DNA of 64,000 bases from an uncultured Alphaproteobacteria bacterium (GTDB taxonomy: Bacteria > Pseudomonadota > Alphaproteobacteria > CAAHEQ01 > UBA3637): assembly GCA_944393195.1 (NCBI GenBank), contig CALXZG010000001.1, positions 62,001 to 126,000 of the forward strand, given 5' to 3'. This document shows positions 17,327 through 24,674 of this stretch, in pieces. Made by a program: the position numbers and the translations under genes. Position 1 is the stretch's first letter. Each line of letters starts with the position of its first letter. The notes beneath the pieces were generated by a model, which was not told where the DNA came from, did not search any database, and saw only the letters and a program-made list of their open reading frames with translations.

Positions 17327-18628
17327 ATGCGATACGGACTTCTTTTTTTGTCGGCGGCGTTGTGTTGTTGGATCGGTGGGGCGGCGGCTCAGGAAAAAAA
17401 TACGCCCGATATCGCCCAATGTGAAGAAATGCTGGTTCGTGCCGAAACGGAACCGGATGCAACTGTGTATGATTCTTGCGGTTTTAATGACGAATTGCGT
17501 GCTTGGAATACATGGGCACCGTTTGCCTCATCACGTCAATTGAAAATCGCTTTGTTCGAATTGTGTCACCGTTATCCGGAACACACGTATCATGAACTCT
17601 ATTGCGATAAATCGGCACAGCTTGACTATGCTCCGGCTTTGATGGAAATGGGATTTATTAAACTGAAAGCCGATGATGTTCCGGCGGCGCAGCAATACTT
17701 TACCCGGGCTTTAAAAACAGGTAATCTGACTGCCGAAGACAGCGGTCGGATTAGTGCGGCTTTGGGGTTATTGTATACCACGGAAAACAGCCCGTATTAT
17801 CAACCGGAAGTCGGTCTGGCTCTTTTGTCTACGGCGGCAACGGCGCGTTCGGCCGAAGCCAATAACGCCCTCGGCTATTATTATTTCGCTGGTAAACACG
17901 GCCTGAAACAAAATATGCAGGAAGCCTTAACATCTTTTTGGCGGGCTATTTTGCTCGGTTGTCCGGCCGCTGAGGAAAATCTGGGTGCTTTTCATCTGGC
18001 GCGCCAAAATAAAGTCACCGAAGCCGATGCCTTGAACTATATTCGGTCGCAGGCTTTGACGTGTCAACCGGCGGCGAAAAAAGCCGTGCCCGCGCCGACC
18101 TTTCGTCCGAATTGTCCCTGTGATGAGATTCGCCGTCAGGATAGTGTTTTTAAATCCAAAAAGTACTTATACATAACCTATCTTCCCGAAGAAGTCGGTG
18201 CCGTTGTTCGGGATTTGCAGGGAAAAGAATATCCCGTTAAAGTCGGTACATTCCTGCCGGATGGATCTTTTGTGTCCGAAATTCATCCGCGTGCTTTGGC
18301 GTTGCAGCGGGATAATACGCGCATTTTGTTGAATCGGTACCATACCGGTGAGTGTGTCACATATTGTTTGCAACCGCAAAAAATAACTCCGCCAAGCGTT
18401 CATATCATGCCTTATCGCCTTCAATTTACACCGCAGGAATGCGCGGATATTACCTATTATGCCGAACATTTGGTCGATACGTCGTTACCGTATACGGGGA
18501 AAGAAGAGTGTGCTCCGCCCGATCCCCAAAAAACAATAGAGTTGGACGAAGCGACACAGTTGTTATTGGGCGGTTTGGAGCCCCCGACGGCTGAGGCTGA
18601 TGACAATTCCGCGCCTTTGCAAAAATAA
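17327..18628 (+). CDS. Secreted Sel1/TPR-like repeat protein
   Basis: A 433-residue exported protein with a signal peptide ('MRYGLLFLSAALCCW', cut after AAA/Q near residue 21). Helical Sel1-type repeats follow ('APALMEMGFIKLKADDVPAAQQYFTRAL', described here as two halves; 'AEANNALGYYYFAGK'; 'AEENLGAFHLARQ'). The C-terminal domain of about 190 residues is Cys-containing, beta-rich and not recognised. Sel1 proteins scaffold protein-protein contacts, so a periplasmic adaptor role is likely. It is monocistronic between two promoters. Confidence 0.72.
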   Translation: MRYGLLFLSAALCCWIGGAAAQEKNTPDIAQCEEMLVRAETEPDATVYDSCGFNDELRAWNTWAPFASSRQLKIALFELCHRYPEHTYHELYCDKSAQLDYAPALMEMGFIKLKADDVPAAQQYFTRALKTGNLTAEDSGRISAALGLLYTTENSPYYQPEVGLALLSTAATARSAEANNALGYYYFAGKHGLKQNMQEALTSFWRAILLGCPAAEENLGAFHLARQNKVTEADALNYIRSQALTCQPAAKKAVPAPTFRPNCPCDEIRRQDSVFKSKKYLYITYLPEEVGAVVRDLQGKEYPVKVGTFLPDGSFVSEIHPRALALQRDNTRILLNRYHTGECVTYCLQPQKITPPSVHIMPYRLQFTPQECADITYYAEHLVDTSLPYTGKEECAPPDPQKTIELDEATQLLLGGLEPPTAEADDNSAPLQK

Positions 18629-18631
18629 TAC

Positions 18632-18660
18632 TTGATTTTATCCTAAAAATCGGATATAAT
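18632..18660 (+). promoter_or_regulatory. Strong promoter of rpsF-rpsR-rplI
   Basis: TTGATT (18632-18637), 17-bp spacer, consensus TATAAT (18655-18660). Confidence 0.75.
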
Positions 18661-18666
18661 ACTGGC

Positions 18667-18779
18667 GTTTCCGATAATCCTTGCTCCTGCTATCGGACAG
18701 GGGCTATGTTTCAGGCCGGTGTTCATGGGGAACATTGTGTATAAACCGAAACGAGATAATCCAAAAGGAGAGGATATAA
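18667..18779 (+). promoter_or_regulatory. rpsF leader, candidate S6:S18 autoregulatory element
   Basis: About 113 nt of leader precede rpsF. It contains a CCGATA...TATCGG pairing, then a GTTC-ATGG-GGAAC hairpin flanked by CCGG and ACCG. A CCG next to such a stem is a feature of known S6:S18-binding leaders. The match is by eye only. Confidence 0.4.
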
Positions 18780-19157
18780 ATGCCTTTTTATGAAAACGTA
18801 TTCGTTGCGCGTCAGGATTTAACGCCGAACAAAGTCAACGAATTGACAGATAAATTTGCCGCCGTTATTGAAGCACAGGGCGGTAAAGTAACAAAACGCG
18901 AAGATTGGGGTTTGCGTACATTAGCTTACAAAATCCAAAAGAACCGGAAAGGGTACTATGTTCTGATGAACATTGATGCTCCGGCGGCGGCCATTGTTGA
19001 AATGGAACGTTTAATGCGCTTGGACGAAAACCTGTTGCGTTATTTGACAACGAAAGTGGACGCTTTGGAAGAAGGTCCGTCCATCATGTTGGAACCGAAA
19101 TACAAAAAAGCCAAATCCGATGACAAATTTGACATCGAAGTTGGGGAAGGAGAATAA
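18780..19157 (+). CDS. rpsF: 30S ribosomal protein bS6
   Basis: A 125-residue protein with the ferredoxin-like fold of S6: '[14 protein letters not shown]' at the start, '[20 protein letters not shown]' and '[13 protein letters not shown]' later. It has an acidic C-terminal tail. S6 pairs with S18 in the 30S platform. First gene of the operon, preceded by AAAGGAGAGG. The stop is one base from the rpsR start. Confidence 0.96.
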   Translation: MPFYENVFVARQDLTPNKVNELTDKFAAVIEAQGGKVTKREDWGLRTLAYKIQKNRKGYYVLMNIDAPAAAIVEMERLMRLDENLLRYLTTKVDALEEGPSIMLEPKYKKAKSDDKFDIEVGEGE

Positions 19158-19158
19158 A

Positions 19159-19392
19159 ATGGCCGATATTAAAGGATCTTTCTATCGTCATAAGAAAACA
19201 TGCCAATTTTGCGCGGATCAAGTCGGCGAAATTGACTATAAAGACATCAAATTATTAAGCCGCTTTATCACGGAACGTGGTAAGATGGTTCCGTCCCGCG
19301 TGTCGGCGACCTGTGCGAAACACCAACGCAGCGTTTCAAAAGCGATTAAGCGCGCTCGTTTCCTGGCTTTGTTGCCGTTTGTCAACGATTAA
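19159..19392 (+). CDS. rpsR: 30S ribosomal protein bS18
   Basis: The start is the ATG at 19159 (after GAAGGAGA), giving 77 residues; a longer frame from 19120 lies inside rpsF. The N-terminal 'CQFC' and later Cys/His ('ATCAKHQR') make this a cysteine-retaining (C+) type S18. The '[19 protein letters not shown]' region binds S6 and 16S rRNA. The shadow ORF overlapping the start is not real. Confidence 0.96.
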   Translation: MADIKGSFYRHKKTCQFCADQVGEIDYKDIKLLSRFITERGKMVPSRVSATCAKHQRSVSKAIKRARFLALLPFVND

Positions 19393-19402
19393 GGAGGCTG
19401 CT

Positions 19403-19933
19403 ATGGAAATTATTTTATTGGAACGAATCGAACGTTTGGGACAAATGGGTGATATTGTTAACGTGAAAAACGGATACGCCCGGAACTATTTGTTCCCGCA
19501 AAAGAAAGCTTTGCGTAAAACTAAAGACAATATGGCTTTCTTTGAATCTAAACGGAAAGAATACGAAGCGCACAACCTGAAAATGAAACAGGAAGCCGAA
19601 GAAATGGCGAAAAAACTGGAAGGTTTGTCCGTCATTATCGTTCGTCAGGCTGCCGAAACAGGGCAACTGTACGGTTCTGTCACGATGCGCGATATTTGTG
19701 AAGCGATTCGCGAAGCCGGATTTAAGGTTGAACGTCATCAGATTGACTTAAACCAACCGTTTAAGACGATGGGTATCTTTGATGTACGTTTGTCTTTGCA
19801 CCCGGATGTGGCGCAAACCATTCGCGTGAATATTGCCCGCTCTGAAGAAGAAGCCAAACGCGCTCATCAAAAGCACGAAAAAAAGGCTGAACAACCGGTT
19901 GCCGAAGTTGTTGAAACGACTCCGGAAGCTTAA
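19403..19933 (+). CDS. rplI: 50S ribosomal protein bL9
   Basis: The start at 19403 follows AAGGAGG and gives 176 residues beginning 'MEIILLERIERLGQMGDIV'. The N-terminal domain, the long connecting helix and the C-terminal rRNA-binding domain ('GQLYGSVTMRDI') are complete. The C-terminus has an extra acidic/basic tail of about 25 residues, common in alphaproteobacteria. A terminator follows. Confidence 0.96.
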   Translation: MEIILLERIERLGQMGDIVNVKNGYARNYLFPQKKALRKTKDNMAFFESKRKEYEAHNLKMKQEAEEMAKKLEGLSVIIVRQAAETGQLYGSVTMRDICEAIREAGFKVERHQIDLNQPFKTMGIFDVRLSLHPDVAQTIRVNIARSEEEAKRAHQKHEKKAEQPVAEVVETTPEA

Positions 19934-19950
19934 TTCGGCTTATTCCAATT

Positions 19951-19980
19951 ATCCCCTCTGGTTTCAGAGGGGATTTTGTT
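19951..19980 (+). terminator. Terminator of rpsF-rpsR-rplI
   Basis: Perfect 10-bp stem ATCCCCTCTG / CAGAGGGGAT with GTTT loop, followed by TTTGTTTAT. Confidence 0.85.
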
Positions 19981-20004
19981 TATCGTTGTTCCTTTTTATA
20001 ACAA

Positions 20005-20138
20005 CGTCATCCCTTATTATCCTTGCGCAAGCGAGGATCTTGGGACATTAAAAATCTGTCATCACCTATAATTCTACGTCATCCCTGCGAAAGCGGGGAT
20101 CTTTTAACACATTACCACACAAAAAACACCATCCACGA
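20005..20138 (+). repeat. Palindromic repeat pair (R4, R5) with tail
   Basis: Two palindromes of the GTCATCC...GGGATC family lie at 20005-20040 and 20077-20108. The second is followed by the same ACAAAAAACACCATCC tail seen at 1990-2010 and 22980-23000. The ~120-bp core of the compound element is missing here. Confidence 0.8.
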
Positions 20139-20229
20139 CCTTAATCCGCGAATTTTTTACTATTTTTACCATTTTCTGATTTTAAACCACACTAAATATA
20201 CCTTATTTGTCAAACAGATATCAAATGAA

Positions 20230-20263
20230 GTGTAACATTTTAATGTTCCTTTTTGTGTTACAC
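20230..20263 (+). promoter_or_regulatory. 34-nt inverted repeat, distal copy, pilin-like gene 1
   Basis: Arms GTGTAACA (20230-20237) and TGTTACAC (20256-20263) around an 18-nt A/T-rich centre. The same 34-nt format recurs at 20361-20394, 23085-23118 and 23228-23261. Confidence 0.65.
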
Positions 20264-20328
20264 TTTTTGACGCGATGCAACTTTTTCACAAAATGACTGA
20301 AAGTTTTTAGAATATAAATATTTTTCTC

Positions 20329-20394
20329 TTGCTTTATATTTCCCACCTATGCTATAAAATCTATAACAATTTAATAAACCTTTTTTTGTTATAG
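20329..20394 (+). promoter_or_regulatory. Promoter and proximal 34-nt inverted repeat, pilin-like gene 1
   Basis: TTGCTT (20329-20334) and an extended -10 TGC-TATAAA (20353-20358) are followed 8 nt after the -10 start by an inverted repeat. It has arms CTATAACA (20361-20368) and TGTTATAG (20387-20394). It ends exactly 17 nt before the ATG, with AAAGGAAG between. The predicted transcription start lies inside the left arm. Confidence 0.65.
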
Positions 20395-20411
20395 TCTGAA
20401 AGGAAGTACAA

Positions 20412-22682
20412 ATGATTGAAAATCAGTTGAAATTTCGCAAAATGACATCAATGGAAAGTGGCAGAACGATGGTCGAAATTCTGGCAGTGTTGGCGATTAT
20501 GGGTGTCCTGACATTAGGGGCAGTCATGGGGTATCGGTATGCGGTTGATAAATTAAATGCGAATGATATTATTGACGGCGTGAACAAACGGGCGGCGGTT
20601 GCGGCACCGCAACGAATTTTGGGTCAACCGATTAATTTGACCGAATTTCATCCGGACAGTGATATTGATTTGATTAAAGGGGTATATGAAGTCGTGGCGG
20701 TAGATATTCACGGCCGTAATCCGGATTTTTTCAGTTTAACGGCTTATGATATCCAAAAAGGCGTTTGTGATCGGATTATGGATTCGGGGTATGCAGTTCC
20801 TTCGGTCATAGAAGTCAATAGTGTTGCTCAACTGAATGGTAGTACCTGTGAGGAAAGTGAAGATGGTTTGTATGATATTACGTTTGTTTTTGATAATACA
20901 TTGGGTGAAAAAGAATATCAAGAGTGTGAAATTGATACCGAATGTGGCACAGGGAATATTTGTAATCAAATAACGTCAACCTGTATGCCGATTCCCAAGG
21001 GACAAATCATTGATATTGATGGTAATAGCCATGATTGTAATTCAAATCGACTTATTTTACCGTTAACGGCGTCGGAATGTGATAAGTGTCCAAATCGGAA
21101 AATGTTTTCCGGATACTGCATACCAACGTGTCGGGATGATGAATGGCTTGAACGACAGGAAGGTGGAAGTCAGCCACGCGTTGTTTGTCGCAAATGCGAT
21201 GCTCGAACGGGATGGCATTATGGGACACAAAATCGTGCTTTTTGCGAAGTTTGTCCCGAACGGTATTATTTTGAAGATACCTGGGGAACCGAACACATGT
21301 GTGTTTTAAGGGATTGTGGGGAAGGGTATATATCCTGTAATGATGGATGTTGCGGCTGCGGTGGTGGTGGCGCTATTTCCATAGCCCTTGCACCGACGGG
21401 CAGAGCTTCTTGCGAAGCGTGTAATGATCCGACTTTCGGACCACGGGAAGTTGTAGGGAATCTCTGTCGTGTCAGAAATTGTCCGGCAGGGTATTTCCGG
21501 TACAATAACGATTGCATTGCTTGTTCATCAACGAACTCCTATGATGTTTCCAATGCAACTAATCGTGCCAATTGTCTGGCGTGTACGGATGACAATGGCA
21601 ATAAAATGCGGCGATTGAATGGACAATCCTGTGTCTTGGCCTCCAAATGTTTACATGGAACACAGGAGGATGATCCGAGTACGCCGGATGTCGATGAATC
21701 GATTTATTGCGCAGATTGTCCGCCGGATACTTTCCCGGTAGGAAATGAATGTAAATCGTGTGATGATAATTATTGGTATGAAGTCAGTCCCGAAATATGC
21801 GCCCGATGCGGGGATAAACGCTTTGTGCGTGAATCTTTCCAGACATTTGAGTGGTGGTGGAAATCTAATGTCTGTATGCGGGTGAAAAAAGATGGGGAAT
21901 TTTATTCCAGTGCCGGAACGCAGGCGTGCACCTATACCGGCAATACGCTTGATAATGGGGATTGCGGATCTTGTGGTGATTTACGTGTCATAACGCAAGA
22001 TGCAAATACTAATGAACGATATTGTACTTTGGCTTGTCAGGAAGGGGAATTCATGGCGATTGGGGGAACGTGTTATTCCTGTGATGCGGCGGCATCGCCC
22101 AATTTGAGCTCAATCAATCATGTACGACAATATTGTTCAAGTGTTTGTCCGGGGCAACGATATTTGCGTTCGGGGAAGTGTGCCAAGTGTCCGGCTGGGA
22201 CATATAGCATTGGTTCTAATGCAACCTCCTGCGACGGTGTTTGTCCGACGGATCGAACGGGATTGGCAAAAGGGCCGTGTATTGCTTGCGGAGGAAAGTG
22301 GGATGGAACGACCTGTGATGGGCAGGGATGTGCTTCCGGTGAGTACAATAAAAACGGTATATGTACGACCTGTCCGGAAGATTTATCTGATTTTACCGGT
22401 GCGATTAACGAAACGTATTGTCGGGCGTGTGGTGGGTTATGGAATAACCTGAGTTACAAATGCTGTCCGTCTTCCGATTTTTCCAGCCTGAAAAATCAAA
22501 ATGATTGTGAGGGATGTTACGGTCAATGGGCCAATAATACGTGTACCAAATGTCCGACAGGATACTGGGGAGGTGATGGTGTTTGTAATCAATGTTTGGC
22601 ATATGCCGATATTTCGGATCAATTGAATTGTCAGGTTTGCGGTGGATCTTGGAATGCCGAAACAGAAACCTGTTCATCATAA
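20412..22682 (+). CDS. Large Cys-rich pilin-like surface protein
   Basis: A 756-residue protein. Residues 1-15 are a short basic leader, then 'ESGRTMVEILAVLAIMGVL', a prepilin-like cleavage and helix motif with Arg at +1. A pilin-like body follows to about residue 170 ('YDIQKGVCDRIM' and a distal Cys). The remaining ~580 residues are tandem Cys-rich modules with CxxC pairs. One segment ('CPAGTYSIGSNATSC') looks like a GCC2/GCC3 ephrin-receptor-type module. I infer a membrane-anchored or pilus-tip adhesin stabilised by many disulfides. Ligand unknown. It shares its control region with the gene at 23279. A terminator follows. Confidence 0.75.
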   Translation: MIENQLKFRKMTSMESGRTMVEILAVLAIMGVLTLGAVMGYRYAVDKLNANDIIDGVNKRAAVAAPQRILGQPINLTEFHPDSDIDLIKGVYEVVAVDIHGRNPDFFSLTAYDIQKGVCDRIMDSGYAVPSVIEVNSVAQLNGSTCEESEDGLYDITFVFDNTLGEKEYQECEIDTECGTGNICNQITSTCMPIPKGQIIDIDGNSHDCNSNRLILPLTASECDKCPNRKMFSGYCIPTCRDDEWLERQEGGSQPRVVCRKCDARTGWHYGTQNRAFCEVCPERYYFEDTWGTEHMCVLRDCGEGYISCNDGCCGCGGGGAISIALAPTGRASCEACNDPTFGPREVVGNLCRVRNCPAGYFRYNNDCIACSSTNSYDVSNATNRANCLACTDDNGNKMRRLNGQSCVLASKCLHGTQEDDPSTPDVDESIYCADCPPDTFPVGNECKSCDDNYWYEVSPEICARCGDKRFVRESFQTFEWWWKSNVCMRVKKDGEFYSSAGTQACTYTGNTLDNGDCGSCGDLRVITQDANTNERYCTLACQEGEFMAIGGTCYSCDAAASPNLSSINHVRQYCSSVCPGQRYLRSGKCAKCPAGTYSIGSNATSCDGVCPTDRTGLAKGPCIACGGKWDGTTCDGQGCASGEYNKNGICTTCPEDLSDFTGAINETYCRACGGLWNNLSYKCCPSSDFSSLKNQNDCEGCYGQWANNTCTKCPTGYWGGDGVCNQCLAYADISDQLNCQVCGGSWNAETETCSS

Positions 22683-22700
22683 CGCAGTCCGCTGTACAAT

Positions 22701-22731
22701 AAAAGCCGTCTTTAAGGCGGCTTTTTTGTTA
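22701..22731 (+). terminator. Terminator of pilin-like gene 1
   Basis: Stem AAAGCCGTC / GGCGGCTTT (with one G-T pair) followed by TTTTTGTT, 18 bp after the stop codon. Confidence 0.8.
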
Positions 22732-22770
22732 TATTATTTATGATTGTGGCGTTTCTATTTTTTTTAATCG

Positions 22771-23000
22771 TCATCCTCTATAATTTTACGTCACCCCCGA
22801 CCTGATCGGGGATCTTTTGACCATCTTACTCCCTTTCCAATTCCAACATCCGCTTGCCGGCGGCGACTTCCGCTGCCTTGGCGCGCGGTGTTTCATTGCT
22901 TTGCGCATCAAAACTTGCCACCGGCAACTTTTGATTTACGCAGTATCCCCAACCTGATCGGGGATCTTTTGACATCTCCCACACACAAAAAACACTATCC
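22771..23000 (+). repeat. Compound palindromic repeat element, copy 2
   Basis: Palindromes at 22789-22821 and 22943-22973 flank a ~120-bp core that is nearly identical to 1842-1950. The tail ACAAAAAACACTATCC follows. The palindrome after the core is a different sub-type (CCCCAACCTGATCGGGG) from that of copy 1 (CCCCGCACAAGCGGGG). So cores and palindromes may move or convert independently. 23001-23084 holds nothing further that I recognise. Confidence 0.8.
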
Positions 23001-23084
23001 ACGGCTTTAACCCGTGAATCTGTCACTATTTTACTTTTTTCCGATTTGGAAAGAGCCCTTTGTTGTGATGAAAAATAATTCAGA

Positions 23085-23131
23085 GTGTAACAATTTAATG
23101 TTCATTAAAATGTTATAGATTTTTATAACAT
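23085..23131 (+). promoter_or_regulatory. 34-nt inverted repeat, distal copy, pilin-like gene 2
   Basis: GTGTAACA (23085-23092) and TGTTATAG (23111-23118) flank 18 nt, as in gene 1. The right arm also takes part in a second tight palindrome, ATGTTATA-GATTTT-TATAACAT (23110-23131). Confidence 0.6.
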
Positions 23132-23219
23132 AAAACTATAATCGAATACAAGCTCTTTTTTTAATATTTTGCATTTTTTTGAAATGGTTATGTAAGGCCG
23201 TCGAAAGAGGGAATTTGGG

Positions 23220-23261
23220 TATAAAAAGTATAACAAAAAAAGGAACATTTTTTTGTTATAG
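23220..23261 (+). promoter_or_regulatory. -10 box and proximal 34-nt inverted repeat, pilin-like gene 2
   Basis: TATAAA at 23220-23225 stands 8 nt before the inverted repeat at 23228-23261. The repeat's arms GTATAACA and TGTTATAG extend inward to a 13-bp stem with loop GGAACA. The repeat ends 17 nt before the ATG, exactly as in gene 1. No convincing -35 is visible. Confidence 0.6.
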
Positions 23262-23278
23262 TTGAAAAGGAGCGATAA

Positions 23279-24631
23279 ATGACTGAAACAAAAAATAAAA
23301 ACGGAAAAAGTGGTGTGTATCAAAATAGTGATTTAGGGGCATCGGGTGTGTGTCATAAGACCCCCGATCAGGTCGGGGATGACGGTTTAACAGTAGGGAG
23401 TGGGCGTTCAAAGATCCCCGCTTTCGCAGGGATGACGGAGAATATAGGGGGCGCAGGGATGAGAGAGAATAAAGAGCGCAGGGATGATGGATGGGATAAA
23501 AAAACAGGGATGGCGGAAAAAAATAAAACGCGCAGAGATAACGAACAATATTCTTGGATTGAGGGGATGAACGGTATCATGTCGTCCGAATCGGGGAAGA
23601 GTATGGTTGAAATGCTGGGCGTGTTGGCTTTAATGGGATTGTTGGCCGTGTTGGGTGCCAAAGGATACAGCATGGCCATGGAACGGGCAACCGCCAATCG
23701 GATCGTGGAGGAAATCAATCGACGCTCCATTGTCTATTCACAACAATTGTTGATGACAACCTCCAATACCGCCCTGAACCATTCGGAACTGGCAACGGAA
23801 ATCGAGGGCGGATATCCGGTCTCCGGCAACCGTTTCGGGGACGATTATTTTCAAATCGTCGTTCAAAAGCTTCCCCAAAATATCTGTACTCGGATTGGTA
23901 AACTGGGTTACGCCCGCGCCATACAGGTGTTGGCAAACGGAACAGCCTTAACCACCGCCGATCAATCGGCGTGTCAAGCTACCGGAAACGTGTTGATCTT
24001 TACATTTACCAAAGATATGACGCCGTGCGATGAATGTTTAAATAATACGAAGAGCTGTGAAACGGATAGCCAATGCGCGACAAATCAAACATGTCAAAAT
24101 GGTATGTGCTTGTGTTCACCGTATTACGCGTGTAACGGGACATGTTGTCCGGCAGGTCAATTTTGTGTAAACGGACAATGTTCGGCGAATGACAGTTGTC
24201 AAAGCACGGACGATTGTGATCAAGGATTGTGTATTAGCGGAAAATGTCAATGTCGGAGCTACCGAGATAATTGTACATATTTCTGTCAAATGAGTAGTCC
24301 AAGCTATGGTGTTTGTTCGACAGGGGCATATTATGAAGAAGGGGCGTTCAGTATGGCCGGCACGGTTTGGTCTACGAAAACGCTGAATTGGTACACGGCA
24401 TCGGATTTTTGCGCATCGTTGGGAAAAGAAATGGTGAGTTTGGAGGATTTGGGATGTGTTGCGGCCGGAGATACCTATACCTGTACCATTCCGGAAAAAT
24501 TTAAAGGACATGGGACTGTTTGGACGACGGATTGGAAGGATAGTTCAAATATTTGGTTTGTCAACACTACGTCAGGCGCGGTCGCGTCTAACGTTTGGCA
24601 CGCCATGCACCCCGTCGCCCTCTGCCATTAA
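23279..24631 (+). CDS. Cys-rich pilin-like protein with C-type-lectin-like C-terminus and repeat-derived N-terminal insertion
   Basis: The 450-residue frame starts at the ATG that matches the conserved 17-nt spacing to the upstream inverted repeat. Residues ~20-100 are translated palindromic repeats ('TPDQVGDDG', 'KIPAFAGMTE') and degenerate copies. The prepilin motif follows at ~104 ('ESGKSMVEMLGVLALMG', Lys at +1). Then come a pilin body ('LPQNICTRIG'), a Cys-rich stretch (260-345), and a final ~100 residues ('ASDFCASLGKEMVSLEDLGC', split Trp motifs, closing Cys) resembling a C-type-lectin-like fold. An internal ATG at 23579 with GAGGGG upstream could give a normal short leader. Confidence 0.72.
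   Translation: MTETKNKNGKSGVYQNSDLGASGVCHKTPDQVGDDGLTVGSGRSKIPAFAGMTENIGGAGMRENKERRDDGWDKKTGMAEKNKTRRDNEQYSWIEGMNGIMSSESGKSMVEMLGVLALMGLLAVLGAKGYSMAMERATANRIVEEINRRSIVYSQQLLMTTSNTALNHSELATEIEGGYPVSGNRFGDDYFQIVVQKLPQNICTRIGKLGYARAIQVLANGTALTTADQSACQATGNVLIFTFTKDMTPCDECLNNTKSCETDSQCATNQTCQNGMCLCSPYYACNGTCCPAGQFCVNGQCSANDSCQSTDDCDQGLCISGKCQCRSYRDNCTYFCQMSSPSYGVCSTGAYYEEGAFSMAGTVWSTKTLNWYTASDFCASLGKEMVSLEDLGCVAAGDTYTCTIPEKFKGHGTVWTTDWKDSSNIWFVNTTSGAVASNVWHAMHPVALCH
23353..23438 (-). repeat. Two palindromic repeats inside the pilin-like coding sequence (R8, R9)
   Basis: Reverse-oriented copies of the GTCATCC...GGGGATC family at 23353-23384 and 23410-23438 lie in frame within the N-terminal coding region. 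Fragments containing GCAGGGATGA continue to about 23490. Confidence 0.8.
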
Positions 24632-24674
24632 AATCTTATCAGGGGATACGTTTCAAATCATACGACCGGTTTTT

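Noticed and set aside
20230-20263. Inverted repeat as an ordinary intrinsic terminator
   Set aside because: It lies about 300 bp beyond the rplI terminator, lacks a GC-rich stem, and recurs in fixed register before another start codon.
23279-24631. Diversity-generating retroelement target (lectin-like C-terminus)
   Set aside because: No reverse transcriptase, no template repeat and no AAY-rich variable region are visible in the window.
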